DNA of 64,000 nt from Chromobacterium rhizoryzae (GCF_020544465.1 NZ_CP066126.1:2356001-2420000), one strand, 5' to 3'. Positions 28,505 to 37,887 are shown, counted from the stretch's first letter. A program made the numbers and translations. The notes: generated by a model from the sequence alone, not told the origin.

Positions 28505-30553
28505 TCAAGAGTGGTTTTTGAGCTCGGCGGCGGCGTCCGCGGCGGCGTCTTCCTGCGCGACGGTCTTGGGCGGCAGGAAGAAGGACAGCGGCGCGCTGAG
28601 GAAGCGCTTGAGCAGCATCGGCACCAGCGGCCACAGCAGGCTGCCGGACAGCTTGCGCGAGCGCAAGGCCACCCACAAAGCCAGCGAGAAGCTGACCGCC
28701 AGATTGGTCAGGCCGATCAGCGCCACGCCGGCGCAGCCGAGCAGCACGGTGGCCAGGGGCAGCTGGAAGTCCTGCGCCACGGTGGCGAAGGCCAGATTGG
28801 CGGCGGAGAAGGTGATGTGGCGGATATCGATGGGCAGGCCGAGGATGAAGCCTATGGTGCCGGTCAGGCCCAGGAACATGCCGAAGTAGAAGTTGCCGGC
28901 CAGCGCGCCCAGATTGTGTTCGATATAGTTGCCCAGTCTCCAGGCGCGGTTTTCGCCCAATAGCCGCTTCAGCCCGGCGTGGGAGGCGATGCGCTCAGGG
29001 ATGCGGCGGTAGATCGCCTTGTTGTCGTAATAACCGGCGATCAGGCCGGACAGGAACAGAAACACCCCGGCGATGGCGGCGTGGGGCAGCGCCAGGCTGT
29101 GGATGGGGTCGATGTCGTGCAGCAGACTTTGCGCCTTGGCCACGTCCACCACCGGCGCGCCGAAGGCGGCCTGCCAGGCGAAGGCGATCAGGCCGGCGGT
29201 GGGGATGGCCAGCAGCACATTGCCGAGGATGGCGACGAACTGGGTGCGCATCACTTTGACCACCAGGTCGGCCAGGTCCTCCAGCTGCTTCTTTTGTCCG
29301 TTGTTTTCGTGCAGCACCGCGGCGATGCGCGCGGCGGTCATCGCCGGCTGCTTGGTGGCGATGGTCAGGTGCAGGATTTGCACGATGATGAAGCCGATCG
29401 CGTAGTTGAGGCCGAAGGCGATGCCTTCCCACAGCGGCGGCAGGTGGCCGCGGCTGAGCATCAGCTTGATCAGCGCCATGAAGCCGACGATGAGGCCGGC
29501 GCCCATCGCCGCCTTGGCCATGGCGGACCACTCCTTGCGGCTTTCCGCGATGTAGTGCTCGCCGTGGCGGCCGGCGTGCTCGGTGACTTGCAGCGCCAGC
29601 AGCTCCACATTGGATTTGAACAGATCGCGCAGGCTGTATTTGCGGTTTTCCGCGCGCGCGAAGGTGACGATGAGCTGGAACAAGTGCGGTTCCGCGGCCG
29701 GGTCGTGTTCCGGGTCCAGGATGGCCAGCAAGGCGCGGATGCGGGCGATGCTCTGCGCCAGCCGCAGACCGTGGTAGGTGAGGTTGACCGAGATGCCGAA
29801 GCGGCGCGCGTTCTTGCGCACCTTGTTGAGTATGCTTTCGCACTGGTCCAGCAGCACCAGCACGTGCTTGTCGTCCTCGGCGCGCGGCAGGCCCTCGATC
29901 AGATCGCGGCGGTAGCCGTCGACGTAGCGCTGCACTTCGGCGTTCAGATTGAGAAACGGCGATTCGAAGCGTTCGATGTCCGGATTGATGCGCACCAGCT
30001 CCGGCTCCAGGCCGATGGCGGTGATCTGGGCCGACAGCACTTGCACCGATTCCAGCAACTGCAGGCGGGTCTGTTGCCAGCCGTCGGCGTTGTCGTTCTC
30101 CTGCCAGGCCATCGCCCGCCACAGCGCGTGCCAGGTGGCGTCGGGGATGGCCGCCAGCCAGATGTAGTCCTGCTTCCAGCTGAACAGCCGGCTGAAGCGG
30201 TCCTGCAGCGAATCCGCCTTATAAGGCATGGGCAGAATGCGTTCGCCGACGCGTCGCAGCAAGGTGGAGCCGAAGCCTTCGTTGGCCAGGATGCCGCATT
30301 CGGTGTACAGCGGAATCTGCCGGGTTTCGGTCAGCAATTGCAGCAGCGCCTTGCGCAGGGCCGCGCGGTATTCGGCATGGTGTTCCAGCAGATAGGACAG
30401 CGCCTGCAGATTGACGACGGCTTGTTGCGGCTTGCCGGCGTCGTCGGGGCGCAGGCACTGCAGCAGCGCGGACAGGGCGTCGAGCTGGGCCGGCGCTTGG
30501 CTGATCTGGCGCAAGGCCTGCTCCAGGCTGGGGGACTGATTGTTTTCGCTCAT
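28505..30553 (-). CDS. SiteSpec_Rec family membrane protein (Gcr-like)
   Basis: A 682-aa protein matching the family labelled site-specific recombinase (Neisseria Gcr type). The N-terminal half is soluble and helical. The C-terminal half from about residue 350 has six or more hydrophobic segments, for example GAGLIVGFMALIKLML, FGLNYAIGFIIVQILHL, ALPHAAIAGVFLFLSGLIAG and FYFGMFLGLTGTIGFILGL. No recombinase catalytic motif (serine or tyrosine type) is visible. The family name is historical; the sequence looks like an integral membrane protein of unknown function. Confidence 0.82.
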   Translation of the reverse strand: MSENNQSPSLEQALRQISQAPAQLDALSALLQCLRPDDAGKPQQAVVNLQALSYLLEHHAEYRAALRKALLQLLTETRQIPLYTECGILANEGFGSTLLRRVGERILPMPYKADSLQDRFSRLFSWKQDYIWLAAIPDATWHALWRAMAWQENDNADGWQQTRLQLLESVQVLSAQITAIGLEPELVRINPDIERFESPFLNLNAEVQRYVDGYRRDLIEGLPRAEDDKHVLVLLDQCESILNKVRKNARRFGISVNLTYHGLRLAQSIARIRALLAILDPEHDPAAEPHLFQLIVTFARAENRKYSLRDLFKSNVELLALQVTEHAGRHGEHYIAESRKEWSAMAKAAMGAGLIVGFMALIKLMLSRGHLPPLWEGIAFGLNYAIGFIIVQILHLTIATKQPAMTAARIAAVLHENNGQKKQLEDLADLVVKVMRTQFVAILGNVLLAIPTAGLIAFAWQAAFGAPVVDVAKAQSLLHDIDPIHSLALPHAAIAGVFLFLSGLIAGYYDNKAIYRRIPERIASHAGLKRLLGENRAWRLGNYIEHNLGALAGNFYFGMFLGLTGTIGFILGLPIDIRHITFSAANLAFATVAQDFQLPLATVLLGCAGVALIGLTNLAVSFSLALWVALRSRKLSGSLLWPLVPMLLKRFLSAPLSFFLPPKTVAQEDAAADAAAELKNHS

Positions 30554-30740
30554 CTAGGGTGCTGGTTAGGGGGCTAGTGGGTGATGGGGGCGCGATTTCG
30601 GCCCATGACCTTAATGGTAGGCGCAAGCGGGCTGATTTTCCGACGCGGCGCGGACGGCCGGCGGCGCGTGGAATCGGCATCGGGGTTTAGAGATGGGGAC
30701 GATTGATTCAGTTTCCAGCTTTGCTTGCAAAATCGCGCAA

Positions 30741-30763
30741 TTGACACCTTACTGACCAGTAAG
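30741..30763 (+). promoter_or_regulatory. Promoter -35 with overlapping TetR-type operator
   Basis: TTGACA (30741-30746) is followed by the palindrome CTTACTG-AC-CAGTAAG (30748-30763), 14 bp before the regulator's start codon. A repressor bound there would cover the -35/-10 spacer, so autoregulation and control of the three-gene operon are likely. Confidence 0.75.
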
Positions 30764-30776
30764 TAGAGTGCTTCGC

Positions 30777-31361
30777 ATGACTCAAGGCCCAGATCCCAAG
30801 ACCGACACCCGCAAGCGCATCCTGGACATCGCCGAGCAATTGCTGCTCAGCCGGGGCTTCAACGCTTTCAGCTACCAGCACATCAGCTCGGAGCTGGGCG
30901 TGCGCAACGCCGCCATTCATTATCACTTCCCCAAGAAAAGCGATCTGGGCGTGGCCTTGATCCAGCGTTACCGCCGGCGTTTCCAGCGCTTCATCGACCA
31001 GCAGGCGGCGCTGGATCCCCAGGCGCAGCTGGAGGCGTATTTCGGTCTGAGCGACAGCTATTACCGGCAGCACCGGCAGATCTGTCCCAGCGGCATTCTC
31101 AGCACCGAATTCCTGACGCTGCCGGAGGAAATGCAGCGGGAAGCGGCGGCCTTCATCGACGAGATGCGGCTGTGGGCGGTGGACATCACTAGGCGCGGCG
31201 CGGCCAGCGGCCAGATGCGTTACGCCGGCACGCCGGAGGCCATCGGCATGATGCTGTTCTCCGCCTTGCAAGGGGCGCTGCAGCTGGCGCGCATAGATCA
31301 GCACGCGCTGGAGACCATCAAGCAGCAAGTGCGCGCGGTGCTGGGCCTGGGCGGGCATTGA
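30777..31361 (+). CDS. TetR/AcrR-family transcriptional regulator
   Basis: A 194-aa repressor. The N-terminal HTH (TRKRILDIAEQLLLSRGFNA, then YQHISSELGVRNAAIHYHF, residues about 9-54) is typical TetR, and the C-terminal ligand domain is not diagnostic. I start at the ATG at 30777; an in-frame GTG at 30768 is possible. A palindromic operator lies immediately upstream. The linked thioesterase-like and enoyl-CoA hydratase-like genes suggest an acyl-CoA or fatty-acid ligand. Confidence 0.88.
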   Translation: MTQGPDPKTDTRKRILDIAEQLLLSRGFNAFSYQHISSELGVRNAAIHYHFPKKSDLGVALIQRYRRRFQRFIDQQAALDPQAQLEAYFGLSDSYYRQHRQICPSGILSTEFLTLPEEMQREAAAFIDEMRLWAVDITRRGAASGQMRYAGTPEAIGMMLFSALQGALQLARIDQHALETIKQQVRAVLGLGGH

Positions 31362-31396
31362 GTGCCGGAATCACGACAACAACAGAGGGGCGCTAC

Positions 31397-31912
31397 ATGG
31401 AGTACAAGAAAAACAGCATGAGCCGCATTGCCGACAAAGTGGGCAAGTTGCCGGCGGGAATGCGCAGCACGGTATTGAGCATGATGTTCGGCAAGATCGT
31501 GCCGTTTCTGTCCACCGCGGGCCTGCGTTTCGAGGAGGTGGGCCATCAGCGTTTGACGGTGTCCATCCGTAACCGCAAGAAGGTGCAGAACCACATCCGC
31601 GGCGTGCACGCCGCGGCGATGGCGCTGCTGGCGGAGACCTCGACCGGCTTCGTCGTCGGCATGAATATGCCGGACGACAAGCTGATGCTGCTCAAATCGA
31701 TGAAGGTCAACTACGTGCGCCGCTCGCAAGGCGATATGCGCGCGGTGGCCAGTCTGAACGCGGAGCAGATCCAGCTGATGCACGACACGGAAAAGGGCGA
31801 GGTGCTGGTGCCGGTGCTGGTCACCGACGAGTCCGGCGAATCGCCGATCGAATGCGAAATGCTGTGGGCGTGGATTCCCAAGAAACGTCCGGAACAAGGA
31901 GCGGCGGCATGA
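31397..31912 (+). CDS. DUF4442 hotdog-fold protein (putative acyl-CoA thioesterase)
   Basis: A 171-aa protein with the DUF4442/PaaI-like hotdog pattern: KVQNHIRGVHAAAMALLAET corresponds to the active-site helix region, and LKSMKVNYVRRSQGDMRA to the following strands. Members are predicted thioesterases. The ATG at 31397 has an AGAGGGG site; an upstream TTG would overlap the regulator. Its TGA overlaps the next gene's ATG (ATGA), so it is translationally coupled to the crotonase. Confidence 0.8.
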   Translation: MEYKKNSMSRIADKVGKLPAGMRSTVLSMMFGKIVPFLSTAGLRFEEVGHQRLTVSIRNRKKVQNHIRGVHAAAMALLAETSTGFVVGMNMPDDKLMLLKSMKVNYVRRSQGDMRAVASLNAEQIQLMHDTEKGEVLVPVLVTDESGESPIECEMLWAWIPKKRPEQGAAA

Positions 31913-32724
31913 TCAATCTGGAAACGATACGCGTCGAGCTGAACGAACACGTGGCCTTGATCCGCCTCAATCGCGCGGACAAGGCCAATGCGCTGAACCA
32001 GCGGATGTGGCAGGACTTGCGGGCCGCCTTCGAATGGCTGGACGACACCCCGGCCGCGCGCGTGGGCGTGCTGGCCGGCGAGGGCCGTCATTTCTGTTCC
32101 GGCATCGACCTGGGCATGCTGATGGGCGTGCAGGCGGAGATCGCCGACGATTGCGAGGCGCGTAAGCGCGAGAAATTGCGCCGTCTGATCCTGGATCTGC
32201 AGGGCTGCGTCAACAGCCTGGAGCGTTGCCGCAAGCCGGTGATCGCCGCGGTGCACGGCGCCTGCGTCGGCGGCGGCCTCGACATCGCGCTGGCGGCGGA
32301 TTTCCGCTTCGCGGCCGCGGACGCGGTGTTTTCGGTGCGCGAGATCGACGTCGGCATGGTGGCGGACGTGGGCTCGCTGCAACGGCTGCCGCGGGTGGTG
32401 GGCGAAGGCCTGGCGCGCGAGCTGGCCTTGACCGGCCGCGACGCGACGGCGGAAGAAGCGTTGGCCATCCGCCTAGTCAACCGCGTGCTGCCGGATGCGG
32501 ACGCGGTGCTGGCGGCGGCGCTGGAATCGGCGCGGCTGATCGCCGGCAAGTCGCCGCTGGCGATGCGCGGCTGCAAGGAGGTGCTCAATTACAGCCGGGA
32601 CCACTCGGTGGCGGACGGCCTTGAATATGTGGCGAACTGGAACGCGGCGATGCTGATCTCCGAAGACATCCAGAAGGCCGGTATGGCCATCCTGACCGGG
32701 CACGCGGCGCAGTTCCGCGACTGA
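31909..32724 (+). CDS. Crotonase family: dienoyl-CoA isomerase-like (ECH1-like)
   Basis: A 271-aa enoyl-CoA hydratase/isomerase superfamily protein. The oxyanion-hole blocks are HFCSGIDLGML and AVHGACVGGGLDIALAADFR. The catalytic region VREIDVGMVADVGSLQRLP carries Glu and Asp at the spacing of delta3,5-delta2,4-dienoyl-CoA isomerase (ECH1), rather than the two Glu of a standard hydratase. It probably shifts double bonds during beta-oxidation of unsaturated fatty acids. It is the last gene of the TetR operon and is followed by a hairpin. Confidence 0.85.
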   Translation: MINLETIRVELNEHVALIRLNRADKANALNQRMWQDLRAAFEWLDDTPAARVGVLAGEGRHFCSGIDLGMLMGVQAEIADDCEARKREKLRRLILDLQGCVNSLERCRKPVIAAVHGACVGGGLDIALAADFRFAAADAVFSVREIDVGMVADVGSLQRLPRVVGEGLARELALTGRDATAEEALAIRLVNRVLPDADAVLAAALESARLIAGKSPLAMRGCKEVLNYSRDHSVADGLEYVANWNAAMLISEDIQKAGMAILTGHAAQFRD

Positions 32725-32747
32725 GCGAGGCTTGTCTCGCGGGTTTC

Positions 32748-32771
32748 CAATGGCGCCTTAGGGCGCCATTG
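32748..32771 (+). terminator. Hairpin after the TetR operon
   Basis: CAATGGCGCC/GGCGCCATTG stem with a 4-nt loop, then GTTCGTTCTT. A likely intrinsic terminator with an interrupted T-tract. Confidence 0.65.
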
Positions 32772-32823
32772 TTCGTTCTTGGCCTCGCTCACCCGCCGCC
32801 GCGCTTCGAGAGCGGCGGGGCGC

Positions 32824-32850
32824 AAAAAAAAGAGGCGCGGAGCGCCTCTT
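32824..32850 (-). terminator. Intrinsic terminator of the amino-acid binding protein gene
   Basis: On the minus strand, GAGGCGC/GCGCCTC is followed by eight T. It lies 24 bp beyond the stop codon at 32874. Confidence 0.88.
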
Positions 32851-32873
32851 CGGTTCAAGCGGTAGGACTGGGC

Positions 32874-34097
32874 TTACTGGGCGGCGCTGGCGGCCGGCGC
32901 GGCGGCGGCTTCGCCGCCGACGGTGGACACCACTTCCCACTTGCCGCCCTTGACCTGGTACACGGTCACCGCGCCGTTCTTGATGTCGCCCTTGTCGTCA
33001 AAGGCGATCTTGCCGGTCACGCCGGTGTAGCCGGTCTTGCCCACTTCGGCCAGATAGGTTTTGGGGTCGGTGGATTTGGCGCGTTTCATCGCGTCCACCA
33101 GCACCATCACCGCGTCGTACTCATACGGCGCGTAGATCTGCACCTCGGTGTTGAACTGCTTCTTGAACTTGTCGTTGAACGCCGCGAAGCCCGGCATCTT
33201 GTCGCGCGGCACGCCGCAGCTGGACGCGTACTGGCCGTCGGAAGCCTCGCCGGCCAGCTTGATGAATTCCGGCGTCTGCCAGCCGTCGCCGCCCATCAGC
33301 TTGGCCTTGAGGCCCAGGCGCTGCATCTGCTTCGCCAGCGGGCCGGCTTGCGCGTCCATGCCACCGTAGAAGATCAGGTCCGGCTTGCTGGCCTTGATCG
33401 AGGTCAGAATGGCGTTGAAGTCGGTGGCGGTGTTGGTGGTGAACTCGCGTTTCACCACTTCGGCGCCCTTGCCCTTGACCGCGGCCTCGAACTGATCGGC
33501 CAGGCCCTGGCCGTAGGCGGTGCGGTCGTCGATGATGGCGATCTTCTTGGCTTTCAGACCGGTGGCGGCGAATTCGCCCAGCGCGCGGCCTTGCTGCACG
33601 TCGTTGGCGATCACGCGGAAAGTGGTCTTGAAGCCTTGCTTGGTGTAGTCCGGGTTGGTGGCGGACGGAGAGATCTGCGGAATGCCGGCGTCGGAGTAAA
33701 TCTTGGACGCGGGGATGGTGGTGCCGGAGTTCAGGTGGCCCACCACGCCGGCCACGCCGGCGTCAACCAGGCGCTGCGCTACTTGGGTGCCGATCTTCGG
33801 GTCGCCCTGGTCGTCTTCCGACACCAGTTCGAATTTGAGCTTCTTGCCGCCGATCTCCACGCCGGCGGCGTTCAGGTCGGCAATGGCCAGCTTGGCGCCG
33901 TATTCATTGTCCTTGCCCAGATGGGAAATCGGACCGGACATCGGCGATACCTGGCCGATCTTGACGACGGCGCCGTCGCCTGCGGCTTGAGCCGGGGCCG
34001 AAGCCGCCTGGTTGGCGGCCGGTTGCTCTTGCTTGCCGCAGGCGGCCAGGGTCATGGCGGCAGCGGCAATGACGCTGAGGCGGACATATTTGTTCAT
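32874..34097 (-). CDS. Branched-chain amino acid ABC transporter substrate-binding lipoprotein
   Basis: A 407-aa periplasmic binding protein of the LivJ/LivK type (Peripla_BP_6). The N-terminal lipoprotein signal MNKYVRLSVIAAAAMTLAAC predicts lipidation at Cys20. The body has VKIGQVSPMSGPISHLGKDN, VGHLNSGTTIPASKIYSDAG and KKIAIIDDRTAYGQGLADQF, characteristic of the Leu/Ile/Val-binding fold. I choose the ATG at 34097 because the lipobox is correctly placed and AGGGG precedes it. No permease or ATPase genes are adjacent, so its partners are encoded elsewhere. Substrate specificity is inferred. Confidence 0.9.
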   Translation of the reverse strand: MNKYVRLSVIAAAAMTLAACGKQEQPAANQAASAPAQAAGDGAVVKIGQVSPMSGPISHLGKDNEYGAKLAIADLNAAGVEIGGKKLKFELVSEDDQGDPKIGTQVAQRLVDAGVAGVVGHLNSGTTIPASKIYSDAGIPQISPSATNPDYTKQGFKTTFRVIANDVQQGRALGEFAATGLKAKKIAIIDDRTAYGQGLADQFEAAVKGKGAEVVKREFTTNTATDFNAILTSIKASKPDLIFYGGMDAQAGPLAKQMQRLGLKAKLMGGDGWQTPEFIKLAGEASDGQYASSCGVPRDKMPGFAAFNDKFKKQFNTEVQIYAPYEYDAVMVLVDAMKRAKSTDPKTYLAEVGKTGYTGVTGKIAFDDKGDIKNGAVTVYQVKGGKWEVVSTVGGEAAAAPAASAAQ

Positions 34098-34282
34098 GTG
34101 ATGTATCCCCTGATTCTCTATTCTGTAGACTCTAGTCATCTCTTTGTGGCCAACGGTATTTGGTGAAAATGACCATTGGTTGCGTTTGATTATGGGTAGC
34201 TGTTTGCGCGAGTGTCAATGTCAAAACCGGGGAGGGGGGCAACTATTTGTAAACTTCTTGGGTAATGGTGTGTCTAAAGCGC

Positions 34283-34316
34283 AAACGCCACCTGGAATAA
34301 CTGCCAGGTGGCGTTT
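34283..34316. terminator. Strong hairpin between hemH and the binding-protein gene
   Basis: A perfect 13-bp stem AAACGCCACCTGG/CCAGGTGGCGTTT with an 8-nt loop. Reading leftward it follows the hemH stop (34377) and ends in TTT, so it probably terminates hemH. The T-rich tract is stronger on the plus strand. Confidence 0.65.
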
Positions 34317-34376
34317 CTTGTTTTTCAAGTTTTTGAATTTAAACGACTTGTTCGGATTTTTGCCGGCAGTCCGGTT

Positions 34377-35465
34377 TCAGGTTTTGGCGCCCAAGGCCTT
34401 GGCCCGTTCCTGGCGCAGCGGGGCGTTTTCCTCCGGGGCCTCGCACCATCCCGCCAGATTCTGTTTGATCATAGTCGAGATTGCGTGAATCCATTGCGGG
34501 TTTTCATTCAAACACGAAATGTATCGATATTCGCCGCCGCCATGGCTGAGAAAGGTCTCCTTGCCTTCCATCGCGATTTCTTCCAGCGTTTCCAGGCAAT
34601 CGGCGATAAAGCCGGGACAGAGAATATCCAGCTTGCCGGTCTTGTCTTTGCCCAACTGAGCCAATACTTCGCTGGTATAAGGCTGCAGCCATTCCGCGCG
34701 GCCGAAACGGCTTTGGAAACAGACTTGGTACTCCTGTTGCGTCAAGCCCAGCGCTTCCGCCAATAAGCGTCCGGTTTTCTGGCATTCGCAGTGATAGGGG
34801 TCGCCCTTGTCGCGGGTGAAGCGCGGCACGCCGTGGAAGCTCATCACCAATTTGTCGCCGCGGCCGTGTTCGCGCCAATGCGCGCGCACTTGTTCCGCCA
34901 GCGCGCGGATATAGCCGGGGTCGTCGTGGAAATGGCGAACGGTGCGCAGCTCCGGCATATTGCGCAGCTTCATCAGCGCGCGGAAGACCTGGTCCAAGGC
35001 GGTGGCGCTGGAGGAGGCCGCGTATTGCGGATACAAGGGCAGCACCAGCAGCCGTTCCACGCCTTGTTCGCGCATGCGGGCGATCACATTTTCCACCGAA
35101 GGCTCGCCGTAGCGCATGGCGAAGTCCACCGCCAGATTGCGCAAGCCCATCTCGCCCAACTGGCCCTTGATCAGCGCCGCCTGTTTGCGGGTATGGGTGT
35201 AGAGCGGCGAGCCGTCCTTTTCCCAGATCGCCGCGTATTTCTTGGCGGATTGGGCCGGGCGGGTGTTCAGGATCACGCCGTTGAGGATCAGCCACCAGAG
35301 CGCGCGCGGGATTTCGATCACGCGGCGGTCGGACAGGAATTCTTTCAGGTAGGGGCGCAGCGCCTTGGCGGTGGGCGCTTGCGGCGTGCCCAGATTCATC
35401 AGCAGTACGCCGGTCTTGGGCGCGTAGTCGTGACGAAACGGGGGTTCGGGCTTGAAATTCGCCAT
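34377..35465 (-). CDS. hemH: Ferrochelatase
   Basis: A 362-aa enzyme that inserts Fe(II) into protoporphyrin IX, the last step of heme synthesis. Family blocks: TGVLLMNLGTPQAP at the start, LPLYPQYAASSSATALDQVF, and the active-site segment VMSFHGVPRFTRDKGDPYH (metal-binding His in SFHG) followed by CQFSR-like VCFQSRFGRAEWLQPYT. The LDILCPGFIADCLETLEEI block also matches. It lies 59 bp after ftsK's 3' end in the same direction, with its own start site. Confidence 0.96.
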   Translation of the reverse strand: MANFKPEPPFRHDYAPKTGVLLMNLGTPQAPTAKALRPYLKEFLSDRRVIEIPRALWWLILNGVILNTRPAQSAKKYAAIWEKDGSPLYTHTRKQAALIKGQLGEMGLRNLAVDFAMRYGEPSVENVIARMREQGVERLLVLPLYPQYAASSSATALDQVFRALMKLRNMPELRTVRHFHDDPGYIRALAEQVRAHWREHGRGDKLVMSFHGVPRFTRDKGDPYHCECQKTGRLLAEALGLTQQEYQVCFQSRFGRAEWLQPYTSEVLAQLGKDKTGKLDILCPGFIADCLETLEEIAMEGKETFLSHGGGEYRYISCLNENPQWIHAISTMIKQNLAGWCEAPEENAPLRQERAKALGAKT

Positions 35466-35524
35466 GCGGGACCTCTTGGTTGAGGCCGGGCGGCATGGCG
35501 CCCGGCCGGGTTTGGTGGCTTGTC

Positions 35525-37822
35525 TTAGTCTTCGCGGGACGGCGCCAGCACTGCGCGGTTGCCGTTGCTTTCCATCGCCGAAACCAGGCCGGCGGACTCC
35601 ATTTGCTCGATCAGCCGCGCGGCGCGGTTGTAGCCTATGCGCAGATGACGCTGCACCGAGGAGATGGACGCCTTGCGCGTCTTGAGCACGATGGCGACGG
35701 CTTCATCGTAAAGCGGGTCGGCTTCGCCGTCGGATTCGCCGTCGAGGCCGGAGGACGCGCCGTCGTCGCCCTCGCTTTGGCCGGTGAGAATGCCTTCCAC
35801 GTAATCCGGTCCGCCGGTGCTTTTCAGGAACTCCACCACATGGTGGACTTCCTCGTCGGCGACGAAGGCGCCGTGCACCCGCACCGGGTAGCCGGTGCCC
35901 GGCGGCAGATAGAGCATGTCGCCCTGGCCCAGCAGGGTTTCCGCGCCCATCTGGTCCAGAATGGTGCGGCTGTCTATCTTGCTGGACACCTGGAAGGCGA
36001 TCCGCGTCGGGATATTGGCCTTGATCAGGCCGGTGATCACGTCCACCGACGGCCGCTGAGTGGCCAGGATCAGATGGATGCCGGCGGCGCGCGCCTTCTG
36101 CGCCAGCCGCGCGATCAATTCCTCGATCTTTTTGCCGGCCACCATCATCAGGTCGGCCAGCTCGTCGATCACCACCACGATCAGCGGCAGGGTGTCCAGC
36201 GGTTCAGGCGTTTCCGGCGACAGGCTGAAGGGGTTGGGGATCTTCTCGCCGGCCTTGTCCGCGTCCTTGATCTTCTGATTGAAGCCGGCCAGATTGCGCA
36301 CGCCCAGCTTGGACATCAGCTTGTAGCGGCGCTCCATCTCCGCCACGCACCAGTTCAGCGCGTTGGCGGCCTGTTTCATATCGGTGACCACCGGGGCCAG
36401 CAGATGCGGAATGCCTTCGTAGATCGACAATTCCAGCATCTTGGGGTCGACCATGATCAGCCGCACTTCCTTGGGCGTGGACTTGTAGAGCAGGGACAAG
36501 ATCATCGCGTTGATGGCCACGGATTTGCCGGAGCCGGTGGTGCCGGCCACCAGCACGTGCGGCATCTTGGCGAGGTCGGCGGACACGGGCTGGCCGGCGA
36601 TGTCCTTGCCCAGCGCCATGGTCAGCCGGGAGGCCATGTTCTGGTAGCCGTCGGAGCCGACGATTTCCGACAGACGCACGATCTGGCGTTTGGGATTGGG
36701 CAGCTCCAGGCCCATATAGGTTTTGCCGGGAATGGTCTCCACCACGCGGATGGACACCAGGGACAGCGCGCGCGCCAGGTCCTTCATCAGGTTGACCACC
36801 TGAGCGCCCTTGACGCCCACCGCGGGCTCCACCTCGTAGCGGGTGATCACCGGGCCGGGATAGGCGGCCACCACTTTGACGTCGACGCCGAAGTCGGCCA
36901 GCTTGCGTTCGATTAGCCGCGAGGTGTATTCCACCGTGTCCTGCGATACCGGCTCCTGCTGCTCCTTGGGCGCTTCCAGCAGCGTCAGGCCGGGCAGCGC
37001 GCCGTCCTTGGGATCGGCGAACAAGGAGTGCTGCACCGGCTTTTGCGCCTTGGTGGACAGCGGCACGTCCAGCACCGGCGGTTCGATGCGCAGAGGGATT
37101 TTCTCTTCGTTCTTCTTTTTCTCGGTGGTGATCTTGGCTTCGCGCTTCTGCGCGATTTCCTTGCCGATTTCCCTGTCCTTGCGCGCCTGCCAGCTGTGCC
37201 ACAGCTTCAAGGCGCCGTCTTCCAGCGCGCCGCCCAGGCGTTCCATGATGTCCAGCCAGGACAGGCCGGTGAACAGGGAGAAGCCGATGGCGGCCAGCAC
37301 GCTGAGCAAGAGATAGGCGCCGGACAGGCCCAGGCCGTGGGCGATGCCTAGGCCGATGAAATGTCCCAGCATGCCGCCGGCGGACAGCGGCAGATTCAGC
37401 GCTTTTTCGGCCAGGATGATGGCTTCAATGCTGGCGCTGGAAAACAGCAGTAGCAGAAAGCCACCGATGGCGGCGACGGTGATGGGATTGAGCTTGAAGC
37501 CCAGGGTTTCCATCCGCTGATAGCCCCAGGCGATGGCCACCAGGCAGAACACCACCAGCCACCAGGCGGACAGGCCGAACACATAGAGCAGCATATCGGA
37601 CAGCCAGGCGCCGAAAGCGCCGCCGTAGTTGCGCACCGTGGGGTCGGAAGAGCTATGGGACCAGGAGGGGTCGAGCGGGGAGTAGCTGGCCAGCACCAGC
37701 ACCAGATAGACGGCCAGCACGGCCATCAGCAGCCACCACGCCTCGCGCAGCAGCGAGGCCAGCTGCGGCGGCAGCGGCGTCTGGCTGTTTTTGACTACGG
37801 CTTTGCGCTTGAAAAATCGCAT
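35525..37822 (-). CDS. ftsK: DNA translocase FtsK/SpoIIIE (short form)
   Basis: A 765-aa divisome DNA motor that clears chromosome termini and activates XerCD. About four N-terminal membrane segments (residues 24-185) are followed by a short linker, far shorter than in E. coli. The motor has Walker A GTTGSGKS near residue 430 and the LPLIVVVIDELADLMM Walker B. The C-terminal winged-helix gamma domain is SSVQRHLRIGYNRAARLIEQ. The first codons (MRFFKRK) lie inside the 21-bp left attachment core, so the upstream 5' region and any promoter are now island DNA. Confidence 0.96.
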   Translation of the reverse strand: MRFFKRKAVVKNSQTPLPPQLASLLREAWWLLMAVLAVYLVLVLASYSPLDPSWSHSSSDPTVRNYGGAFGAWLSDMLLYVFGLSAWWLVVFCLVAIAWGYQRMETLGFKLNPITVAAIGGFLLLLFSSASIEAIILAEKALNLPLSAGGMLGHFIGLGIAHGLGLSGAYLLLSVLAAIGFSLFTGLSWLDIMERLGGALEDGALKLWHSWQARKDREIGKEIAQKREAKITTEKKKNEEKIPLRIEPPVLDVPLSTKAQKPVQHSLFADPKDGALPGLTLLEAPKEQQEPVSQDTVEYTSRLIERKLADFGVDVKVVAAYPGPVITRYEVEPAVGVKGAQVVNLMKDLARALSLVSIRVVETIPGKTYMGLELPNPKRQIVRLSEIVGSDGYQNMASRLTMALGKDIAGQPVSADLAKMPHVLVAGTTGSGKSVAINAMILSLLYKSTPKEVRLIMVDPKMLELSIYEGIPHLLAPVVTDMKQAANALNWCVAEMERRYKLMSKLGVRNLAGFNQKIKDADKAGEKIPNPFSLSPETPEPLDTLPLIVVVIDELADLMMVAGKKIEELIARLAQKARAAGIHLILATQRPSVDVITGLIKANIPTRIAFQVSSKIDSRTILDQMGAETLLGQGDMLYLPPGTGYPVRVHGAFVADEEVHHVVEFLKSTGGPDYVEGILTGQSEGDDGASSGLDGESDGEADPLYDEAVAIVLKTRKASISSVQRHLRIGYNRAARLIEQMESAGLVSAMESNGNRAVLAPSRED

Positions 37823-37823
37823 T
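37803..37823. repeat. attL core, overlapping the ftsK start codon
   Basis: Same-orientation copy of the 50097-50117 sequence with one difference (A at 37816, G at 50110). It includes CAT, the reverse complement of the ftsK ATG (37820-37822). Crossover probably occurred within it. Confidence 0.72.
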
Positions 37824-37887
37824 CTACTTGCAACCCATTGATTTTGTTGATTGCTCTTGCTTGGAAGCGCTCCAGAAGGGCTTTTGG

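Noticed and set aside
28505..30553. Treating the SiteSpec_Rec gene as part of a mobile element
   Set aside because: High host-like GC, no terminal repeats, and a membrane-protein sequence without recombinase motifs.
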